Of a stretch of 64,000 nt of DNA, positions 58,353-64,000 are shown piece by piece. A program made the position numbers and the translations under genes. Position 1 is the first letter of the stretch; every line of letters starts with the position of its first letter. This stretch comes from an uncultured Prevotellaceae bacterium (GTDB taxonomy: Bacteria > Bacteroidota > Bacteroidia > Bacteroidales > Bacteroidaceae): assembly GCA_900318815.1 (NCBI GenBank), contig ONMA01000012.1, forward strand, positions 1 to 64,000, read 5' to 3'. The notes beneath the pieces are model-generated. The model was not told the origin of the DNA, made no database searches, and was given only the letters and a program-made list of their open reading frames with translations.

Positions 58353-58506
58353 CGTCATTCTTCACTCTTCACTCTTAACTCTTCACTCTTCATTCTTCAC
58401 TCTACTTTTTCTATCTAGACATCCCTCCCTTTGGGAGGGCTTGGGTGGGCTTTCACTTTGTATTATCTATCTAAACATCCCTCCCTTTGGGAGGGCTTGG
58501 GTAGGC
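58353..58506. repeat. Heptamer array and two palindromic repeats (cassette 2 end)
   Basis: TTCACTC units to about 58411, CTACTTTTTCTATCTAGAC, the palindromic repeat (58420-58450), a short spacer, and a second palindromic repeat (58473-58506). This block lies 3' of porQ. Confidence 0.9.
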
Positions 58507-58516
58507 TTTTGGGGTT

Positions 58517-59464
58517 TTATAACGTGTAGCTCACATTGACCAGCAGCGAGGGGGCGCTGACGTGGTATTTGGCGTAGGCCACGTGGAGCTTGAAGCGTTC
58601 CAGACTGAGACCGCCGCCAAAGGAGAGTCCTGCCCCGTGGCTGCTCTCGCCCTCGTCACCGCTGCTTATCTTCATCTCGCTGGCACGCATGGCATTGTAG
58701 CCGGCCGACACGTAGAACTGACTGCCCAACAGCAGGTCGGCACCGAAGACGAGATGCTTGCCAATGCCATACTCCCAGTCGTTCAGACGGACGAGCGTAG
58801 CCGAGAAACGCAACGGCGAACCCACGAGCCGCTTGCTCACACCTATCTGCAAGTCGAGCGGCATACGCTCAAAGTCGTCCTCGTAGGCCGTGAGCTGTCC
58901 ACCCAGGTTGCGGGCCACTGCCGACACGCTCCACTCCGTGGCCTCGTGGTAATAGTTCAACCCCACGTCGATGCCCGCACCCAAGGAGTTGTACTGTCCT
59001 ATATAGGAGCCTATCAGCCTGGCCGTGATGCCACCAGTGAAGTAGTCGTTCAGGGCATAGGCAAAGGTGCCGCCCACGGCGATGTCCTTGGCACCGAAAG
59101 TGCCCGTCTGCTCGCCCGTGACGGTGGTCTCCTTCATCTCGCCGTAGTTGATGAACCGCGCACTGACACCCCATGTGCCGCGCTCGCCCGCTGCCCGCAG
59201 GAAAGAGGCACTCGCCACGATGGAACCCTCCATATAGGTCATCATGTTCAGGTTCAGCGTGCGGTCGCTCACGTTGTTCACCAACGCCGGGTTGTGGAAC
59301 ACAAGCGTGGCATCGTCTTCCTGCAAGGTAATGTTGTCGCCGCCCAATGCCGCCACATGCGCACTCACTGGTAGTCGCAGAAAGTTAAACACCGTCTGGC
59401 TTTCCTGGGCCTCACCAGGAAGCGCAAGCAGCAGGCAGGAAACGGCCAAAGCAACTTTATTCAT
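58517..59464 (-). CDS. porQ: Type IX secretion protein PorQ
   Basis: The start chosen is ATG 59464 (MNKVALAVSCLLLALPGEAQ), a clean signal peptide. The mature start QTVFNFLRLPVSAHVAALGG and DDATLVFHNPALVNN are typical of PorQ, an outer-membrane barrel of the PorV/FadL type that works with PorU-Z in the attachment complex. The 315-residue length is normal. It is transcribed divergently from the TonB-like gene. Confidence 0.88.
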   Translation of the reverse strand: MNKVALAVSCLLLALPGEAQESQTVFNFLRLPVSAHVAALGGDNITLQEDDATLVFHNPALVNNVSDRTLNLNMMTYMEGSIVASASFLRAAGERGTWGVSARFINYGEMKETTVTGEQTGTFGAKDIAVGGTFAYALNDYFTGGITARLIGSYIGQYNSLGAGIDVGLNYYHEATEWSVSAVARNLGGQLTAYEDDFERMPLDLQIGVSKRLVGSPLRFSATLVRLNDWEYGIGKHLVFGADLLLGSQFYVSAGYNAMRASEMKISSGDEGESSHGAGLSFGGGLSLERFKLHVAYAKYHVSAPSLLVNVSYTL

Positions 59465-59484
59465 TAAATCTTCTAAATTTTTGC

Positions 59485-59546
59485 GCAAAGATAAGAAATA
59501 AATGTCAATTATCAATTATCAATTATCAATTAATTAGTATTTTTGC
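59485..59546. promoter_or_regulatory. Divergent promoters with TCAATTA heptamer array
   Basis: Minus-strand TATCTTTGC (59485-59493) serves porQ and plus-strand TATTTTTGC (59538-59546) serves the TonB-like gene. Four tandem TCAATTA units (59505-59532) fill the space where both -33 elements should lie. Confidence 0.6.
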
Positions 59547-59587
59547 AGTCTCTTTTCGTTTTATAACGGAAATACCGTCGTTTTATT

Positions 59588-60280
59588 ATGGAAGTCAAGA
59601 AGAGTTCGAAGGCCGATTTGGAGCATTTCCGCTTGCAGGGATTCCTGTTGGGGTTCGTGTTTGCACTGGCCTGCCTGTTTGTCGCCTTCGAATACAACCT
59701 CTCTCCTGCCGACCCGCTCGACGACCCGGACTTGCTCAGTCAGTTGGGCAGCGATGCTGAGTTAGGGCCGCTCTTCCGCCCTGAGAACGAGCTGGCACTG
59801 GCACCGAAGGCCGAGCCTGAGCCTACGGTGAAGCTGAAGGTGGTCGACGACGATGCCCAGCAGGAACTGCTGCAGCCCGATGAGCCGGTGGAGACCGACA
59901 TAGACGGCGACATGACTCCTTCGGACGAAGAGGAGGAAGCGCCCTTGCTGCCCGACGACGGCGAGCCGCTGAAGACACGTATCGTCCAGGATCTGCCCCA
60001 GTTTCCTGGCGGTCCGTTGGAGTTCATCAAATGGCTCACACGCAACCTGAAATATCCCGCCTCGGCCCAGAACCAGAAGATTCAGGGGAAGGTGGTGGCC
60101 GAATTCATCGTCAACAGGGACGGTTCGGTGACCGATGTCCGGGTGGTGCAGTCGCTCAATGCCGCCTGCGACCGAGAGGCCCTGCGGGTGCTGCGCATGA
60201 TGCCACGATGGACGCCCGGCATAGAGAACGACCAGCCCTGCCGCACCAAGGTCTGCATCCCCATCGTCTTCCGGCTTTAG
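59588..60280 (+). CDS. TonB-like energy transducer
   Basis: One TM helix (about 20-36), an acidic/proline-rich periplasmic linker (about 55-125) and a C-terminal TonB domain (FPGGPLEFIKWLTRNLKYPA, then GKVVAEFIVNRDGSVTDVRV). It would couple inner-membrane energy to outer-membrane receptors. No exbB/exbD is nearby. The N-terminus is cytoplasmic and lacks the usual M56 or Lys/Pro start. Confidence 0.88.
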   Translation: MEVKKSSKADLEHFRLQGFLLGFVFALACLFVAFEYNLSPADPLDDPDLLSQLGSDAELGPLFRPENELALAPKAEPEPTVKLKVVDDDAQQELLQPDEPVETDIDGDMTPSDEEEEAPLLPDDGEPLKTRIVQDLPQFPGGPLEFIKWLTRNLKYPASAQNQKIQGKVVAEFIVNRDGSVTDVRVVQSLNAACDREALRVLRMMPRWTPGIENDQPCRTKVCIPIVFRL

Positions 60281-60317
60281 GCCCAACTATGAAATAACAA
60301 TTAAGAACTATATAACT

Positions 60318-61292
60318 ATGTACACTTCAGACGAAATCCTCCACAAGGTCAACGAGTCGCTCGATGCCCTACCTTACGACCGCTGTCCCTCCTCACTCTA
60401 CGAGCCTATCCGCTATGTGCTCTCCCTCGGCGGCAAGCGCATCCGCCCCGTACTCATGCTCCTGGGCTATCAGCTCTTCCACGAACAGCCCGAACAGATT
60501 ATGATGCAGGCACTTGGCCTCGAGACCTATCATAACTACACGCTGCTGCACGACGACCTCATGGACAATGCCAGTCTGCGGCGAGGCCATGCCACCGTAC
60601 ACTGCAAGTGGAATGCCAACACTGCTGTCCTCTCCGGCGACTCGATGCTCGTGCTGGCCTATCAGCGCATGGCCCAGTGCGACAGCCGTCATCTGCCTGC
60701 CGTCATGGAGCTGTTCACCGAGACGGCCCTCGAGATTGGCGAGGGACAGCAATACGACATGGACTTCGAAACGCGCAACGACGTCACCGAGGAGGAGTAT
60801 ATCGAGATGATACGCCTCAAGACCAGCGTCCTCCTTGCCTGTGCCCTGAAGATGGGGGCCATCCTCGCCGACGCATCGCAAGAGGATGCCAACCTGCTCT
60901 ACCAGTTTGGCGAGAAGGTGGGACTGGCTTTCCAGCTGCAGGACGACCTCCTCGATGTCTATGGCGACGAGAAGGTCTTCGGCAAGGCCATCGGCGGCGA
61001 CATCACCTCGAACAAGAAGACCTATATGCTCATCAACGCCGTCAACCGTGCCAACCAGCAGGAGCGCACCGAGCTGATGCGCTGGATCGAGGCGAAGGAC
61101 TTCGACCGTCAGGAGAAAATAGAGGCTGTCACCCGCCTCTACGATGCCATCGGCATTCGCCAGCTCTGCGAGCAGAAAATCAATTCCTACTTCGAGGAAG
61201 CCAAACAGTACCTCGACCAGGTGAGTGTAAGCGAGGAGCGCAAGCAGCCCCTCCGCCAGTACACTGCCGAAATGGTGCATCGCGAGTCATGA
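60318..61292 (+). CDS. Polyprenyl diphosphate synthase (IspA/IspB type)
   Basis: Both aspartate-rich motifs are present: D79-D-L-M-D83 in the first and FQLQDDLLDVYGDE in the second. GGKRIRPVL near residue 35 is the substrate-binding motif. Chain length cannot be fixed from sequence alone. Shares an ATGA overlap with the TatD gene. Confidence 0.92.
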   Translation: MYTSDEILHKVNESLDALPYDRCPSSLYEPIRYVLSLGGKRIRPVLMLLGYQLFHEQPEQIMMQALGLETYHNYTLLHDDLMDNASLRRGHATVHCKWNANTAVLSGDSMLVLAYQRMAQCDSRHLPAVMELFTETALEIGEGQQYDMDFETRNDVTEEEYIEMIRLKTSVLLACALKMGAILADASQEDANLLYQFGEKVGLAFQLQDDLLDVYGDEKVFGKAIGGDITSNKKTYMLINAVNRANQQERTELMRWIEAKDFDRQEKIEAVTRLYDAIGIRQLCEQKINSYFEEAKQYLDQVSVSEERKQPLRQYTAEMVHRES

Positions 61293-62080
61293 ATTTCATC
61301 GATACCCATTCCCACCTCGACGGCACCGAGTTCGATGCCGACCGTGAGGCCGTCATGGCCAGGGCACGCGAGGCTGGCGTAGGAGCCATCTTCCTGCCAG
61401 CCATCGACCTGCAGTCATCGCAGCGCATTCTCGACCTTTGCCGCAAGGAGGCAGAGCATACGCCCCGTCTCTACCCCATGCTTGGCCTGCACCCCGAGGA
61501 AGTGCGTGCCGACTATCAAGATGTGCTCAGCGCTATTCGTCGGCTCCTGTCCTCCCAACCTGCCCCCATCGCCATCGGCGAGGTAGGTTTGGACTACTAC
61601 TGGAGCCGCGAGTTTGAGCAGGAGCAGCTGGCCGCTTTCGAGGAGCAGGTGCAGTGGAGCATCGAGACGCGCCTCCCCTTGATGATTCATTGCCGCAAGG
61701 CACAGAACGAGATGGTAGTCCTGTTGCGTCGCTACGAGAAAGACCTGCCCGGAGGTGTGTTCCACTGCTTCACGGGCAACGAGAAGGAAGCCGAGGAGCT
61801 GCTTCGCTTCGACCGCTTCGTATTGGGCATTGGCGGGGTGCTCACCTTCAAGAAGTCGCACCTGCCAGAGACGCTTCCTGCCGCAGTGCCGCTCGACCGC
61901 ATCGTCGTTGAGACCGATGCCCCGTATATGGCTCCCGTCCCCATGCGAGGACAGCGCAACGAGAGTGCCTACGCCATCCATGTCGTGCGCAAGCTGGCCG
62001 AGAGCTATGCTGTGAGTGAGCAGGAAGTGGCTGAGCGTACCAACAGTAATGTGCAGCGTGTTTTCGGAATTAAGATTTAA
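61289..62080 (+). CDS. TatD-family metal-dependent hydrolase
   Basis: THSHLD at residues 6-11 gives the first two metal ligands, GEVGLDYY gives the Glu, and IHCRKA, FHCFTGN and VETDAPYMAP give the remaining ligands. The family includes 3'-5' DNases. The start ATG at 61289 overlaps the stop of the previous gene. A much longer frame opens upstream but lies within the polyprenyl synthase gene. Confidence 0.93.
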   Translation: MNFIDTHSHLDGTEFDADREAVMARAREAGVGAIFLPAIDLQSSQRILDLCRKEAEHTPRLYPMLGLHPEEVRADYQDVLSAIRRLLSSQPAPIAIGEVGLDYYWSREFEQEQLAAFEEQVQWSIETRLPLMIHCRKAQNEMVVLLRRYEKDLPGGVFHCFTGNEKEAEELLRFDRFVLGIGGVLTFKKSHLPETLPAAVPLDRIVVETDAPYMAPVPMRGQRNESAYAIHVVRKLAESYAVSEQEVAERTNSNVQRVFGIKI

Positions 62081-62129
62081 AGAAATTTAAAATTCTGCTG
62101 TGAAGTAGTGCAATTCAAAATAAAAACAT

Positions 62130-62138
62130 TAATTTTGC
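62130..62138 (+). promoter_or_regulatory. -7 promoter element of tRNA-Ser (TAATTTTGC)
   Basis: It lies 16 bp before the 5' end of the tRNA. Confidence 0.7.
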
Positions 62139-62153
62139 ACCCGCTTAACGCAA

Positions 62154-62241
62154 GGAGAGATGCTCGAGTGGCTGAAGAGGCACGCCTGGAAAGCGTGTAT
62201 ACGTCAAAAGCGTATCCCGGGTTCGAATCCCGGTCTCTCCG
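62154..62241 (+). tRNA. tRNA-Ser (anticodon GGA)
   Basis: The acceptor stem GGAGAGA pairs with TCTCTCC with discriminator G. The anticodon loop is CTGGAAA, and the long variable arm (about 62196-62217) and the T arm GGTTCGAATCC are clear. CCA is not encoded. It reads UCC/UCU codons. Confidence 0.96.
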
Positions 62242-62255
62242 CTTCTATATTTAGA

Positions 62256-62290
62256 AACCCGCTGATTTTCAGCGGGTTTTTCTTTTTTTG
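62256..62290 (+). terminator. Rho-independent terminator after tRNA-Ser
   Basis: CCCGCTGA-ttt-TCAGCGGG followed by a long T-rich run. Confidence 0.9.
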
Positions 62291-62488
62291 GGGGGGGATT
62301 GAGGTTCCGTGTATCTCAACAGCTTCAACGAAATTTGGATCAATACCCTTTTTCTCATCTTCAAAGTTAGATACATTAACGTGCCTTGCAGAAGGCAAAT
62401 TAATACTCTTCCCAGTCTTTGATTCAAAGAATTCAGCAGCTATTCCCATTTTTTCAGGGTAATATTTGTTATCTGAGGTTAGGCATCT
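62290..62488 (-). pseudogene. Gene fragment next to tRNA-Ser
   Basis: The minus strand is open here (reading CLTSDNKYYPEKMGIAAEFF, then GKSINLPSARHVNVSNFEDE and FVEAVEIHGTSIP) but has no good start and runs into the tRNA region. The composition looks like real protein. It is probably the C-terminal remainder of a gene cut off at the tRNA, of unknown family. Confidence 0.4.
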
Positions 62489-62500
62489 ATGGTGTTTTGT

Positions 62501-63007
62501 TTACTTGCATATTTCTTCAATGGCCTTACGCTTCTTTTCCTTCAGCTCATCAGCAGGATAGCCAATAGGAATCAGGACGGCAGCTTCCTCATTCTCACCC
62601 AATCCAAAAGACTTCTTGCACAGTTCAGCATCAAAGTTACATACCCAACATGTACCAAGTCCCTGTTCCGTAGCAGCCAGACAAAGATGCTCAACTGCAA
62701 TGGCTATGTCAATATCGCCATGATGCTTGCCATCGGATCTAACCCACTCTTCGTCATGCAGGATAGAGGCAATGACAACAACAGGAGCCGTAGCAAACCA
62801 TTCACGGTTGTAGCATTGGCAGATTTTCTTCCTGTCCTCCTCACTACTGATTATACGGAACATCCAAGGCTGCTTATTGACAGCGGAGGGAGCAAACCGA
62901 ACACACTCCATGATATAGTCCAGTTTTTCCTGTTCAACACTCGTAGGCTGATAGTCCCTACAGCTATATCTTCTCTTTATCAATTCTAATAATTCCATAT
63001 TACCCAA
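62501..63007 (-). CDS. Nitroreductase-family protein
   Basis: FMN-binding nitroreductase fold: RRYSCRDYQP at the N-terminus, APSAVNKQPWMF, and the C-terminal GLGTCWVCNFD and PIGYPADE. A 168-residue short form. Forms a same-strand pair with the next nitroreductase (6-bp gap), so they may work together on flavin or quinone redox. Confidence 0.88.
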   Translation of the reverse strand: MGNMELLELIKRRYSCRDYQPTSVEQEKLDYIMECVRFAPSAVNKQPWMFRIISSEEDRKKICQCYNREWFATAPVVVIASILHDEEWVRSDGKHHGDIDIAIAVEHLCLAATEQGLGTCWVCNFDAELCKKSFGLGENEEAAVLIPIGYPADELKEKKRKAIEEICK

Positions 63008-63013
63008 GTTTTA

Positions 63014-63637
63014 TCAGAAGAATTTCACTATTTCATCAAGATTCTTTCTCTCAGGACGGTTTGGCTCTTCGGCTCGATAGCCCAAAGCAATGACAGCCAT
63101 GATCGTCTCATTCTCAGGAATGGTGAATAGTTCTTTAAGCTTGTCTGCTTCACGCATACCCATTATAAGTGTATCGAAGCCCATAGCCCTTGCCTTCAGG
63201 ATCAGATAGCAGTTGCTCAGACCATTGTCGTAGGCTCCCCAGCTGTCGCCCACCTCGTTGGCTTGATTGCCCTGGAAGAAACCAGACTTGCCACGTTCAA
63301 AGGTCGAGACGATAAGAACAGGCGCATTTTTGATACGTTCCTTATTGCCACCAACCATATCATGCACAGCCGCCAGTTTCTCTTCACTGATGGCCACATA
63401 GTATTTGGTGGGCTGTTGGTTAGCCCATGAAGGAGCCTCTTGTGCTGCCTTGATAAGATCACGAACCTCAGCCTCCGTGATTTTCTTCGAGGCATCGTAA
63501 TTGCGGACACTTCTGCGTGAGGCTAACACTTCGTCGAAAGACGGTGATGACGTAGCGTTCTCGTTACTGTTGCCGTTGTAGCAACTTGTCATTGACAATA
63601 GTGCCATAAAAGCACCAAACATAATCTTCTTTGTCAT
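63014..63637 (-). CDS. Exported nitroreductase-family lipoprotein
   Basis: A nitroreductase (ASRRSVRNYDASKKITEAEV, then QEAPSWANQQPTKYYV and ARAMGFDTLIMG) carrying an N-terminal lipoprotein signal MTKKIMFGAFMALLSMTSCYNG, so it should sit in the periplasm or on the membrane. Most relatives are cytoplasmic. It is the first gene of the two-gene unit. FMN would have to be supplied outside the cytoplasm. Confidence 0.85.
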   Translation of the reverse strand: MTKKIMFGAFMALLSMTSCYNGNSNENATSSPSFDEVLASRRSVRNYDASKKITEAEVRDLIKAAQEAPSWANQQPTKYYVAISEEKLAAVHDMVGGNKERIKNAPVLIVSTFERGKSGFFQGNQANEVGDSWGAYDNGLSNCYLILKARAMGFDTLIMGMREADKLKELFTIPENETIMAVIALGYRAEEPNRPERKNLDEIVKFF

Positions 63638-63731
63638 AACTTAATATTTTGTGAAGTTATACTTTTATAATTCTCTTAAAGTATTGTAATGTTGCGTGCA
63701 AAGATACAAAAAATAAAAGAAAAATGAGTAC

Positions 63732-63740
63732 CTTTGCCGT
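63732..63740 (+). promoter_or_regulatory. -7 element upstream of DUF1294 remnant
   Basis: TACCTTTGC (approximate position) lies where the open frame would start, so a start at 63724 is unlikely. Confidence 0.5.
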
Positions 63741-63798
63741 GTGTTTTAATAGAATTTGTGAAATGGACTTCTTACCGAAAGACCCGGCAATATTGGTT

Positions 63799-63850
63799 TC
63801 GAGCGTCCGCTCGAGCTCTGCTCGCTTGCTACCGAAGGGACGCAAGAACA
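63799..63850. repeat. Short repeat shared with the MITE-like element
   Basis: GAGCTCTGCTCGCTTGCTAC and GGGACGCAAGAA match the interior of the element at 13973-14030 (CCAGCTCTGCTGGCTTGCTA). Here it adjoins the DUF1294-like frame. Confidence 0.6.
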
Positions 63851-63972
63851 TGGTGACTTTCTTCGTGTATGGTATCGACAAATGGAAGGCGAAAAAGTTC
63901 ATGTGGCGCGTCTCAGAGGCTGCTTTGCTGGGATTGGCAGTAGTTGGCGGTAGTATCTTATTTGAACAATAG
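63850..63972 (+). pseudogene. DUF1294-type membrane protein, truncated
   Basis: From ATG 63850: MVTFFVYGIDKWKAKKFMWR, then VSEAALLGLAVVGGSI, the DUF1294 core. The normal continuation after GGSI (GALLGM...) is replaced by LFEQ and a stop, so the C-terminal half is lost. The frame upstream to 63724 is repeat-derived. Confidence 0.6.
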
Positions 63973-64000
63973 CGCACCACATGGAAGTAACCAACCTGTT

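Noticed and set aside
60608..61288. Upstream extension of the TatD gene frame
   Set aside because: It runs out of frame through the polyprenyl synthase gene. The real start is the ATGA overlap at 61289.
1..64000. Transposase genes, prophage or rRNA genes
   Set aside because: No intact transposase, integrase, phage structural gene or rRNA sequence was recognised on either strand.

Overview
The window looks like a chromosomal segment of a Bacteroidales bacterium, most likely Prevotella or a close relative. Four things point there: the type IX secretion/gliding core (porP-gldK-gldL-gldM-gldN, plus porQ), the many TAnnTTTGC -7 promoter elements with little Shine-Dalgarno signal, the repeated ATPase/PD-(D/E)XK orphan families, and the LpxA and RND-efflux gene types. 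Most of the window is fairly GC-rich. The block from about 37.7 to 53 kb is visibly AT-rich and is the accessory region.

Layout. 0-2.3 kb: edge of an Rpn-like nuclease gene, a dispersed repeat, a PemK-like toxin/antitoxin pair and a small lipoprotein. 2.3-5.6 kb: a PAP2 phosphatase/outer-membrane protein, and a CCA-adding-enzyme homologue with a shortened catalytic domain and a repeat inserted in frame. 5.7-11.7 kb: a three-gene RND efflux operon. 11.8-13.8 kb: lpxA and galE, each followed by a terminator. 14.2-23.6 kb (minus strand): porP-gldK-gldL-gldM-gldN, a PorT-like barrel protein and priA. 23.8-25.8 kb: pyrH, birA and tadA. 25.8-31.7 kb: orphan ATPase, AraC remnant, PIN-domain toxin pair, a secreted protein with a small peptide gene, a broken surface-protein gene, and cmk. 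32-37.2 kb: a Dna2-like nuclease-helicase carrying in-frame heptamer repeats, and a DUF1703-type ATPase. 37.7-53.3 kb: defence island. 53.8-63.9 kb: orphan ATPase, a sensor/PP2C phosphatase between two composite repeat cassettes, porQ, a TonB-like protein, a polyprenyl synthase, TatD, tRNA-Ser and two nitroreductases.

The centrepiece is a type 4 BREX phage-defence operon: brxP (PAPS-reductase-like with ferredoxin and DUF4007 parts), brxC, pglZ and brxL, followed without a real gap by two further genes of unknown function. Those two share an N-terminal helical module and a second, weaker domain, and look like unrecognised accessory subunits. The only good promoter upstream lies about 350 nt away, and the intervening leader holds at least five strong hairpins. 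It is a candidate structured RNA. An ATPase cassette bounded by 50-bp direct repeats lies upstream, and a damaged AbiE toxin-antitoxin pair bounded by direct repeats lies downstream.

The second theme is repeats that enter genes. A TTCACTC heptamer, a CCCTCCC-TTTG-GGGAGGG palindrome family and purine-rich arrays occur not only between genes but in frame inside a helicase, priA, the CCA-enzyme homologue, a secreted protein and signal-peptide regions. Heptamer copy-number changes would shift reading frames, so some of these genes may be phase-variable. That is inference. The repeats themselves are directly visible.
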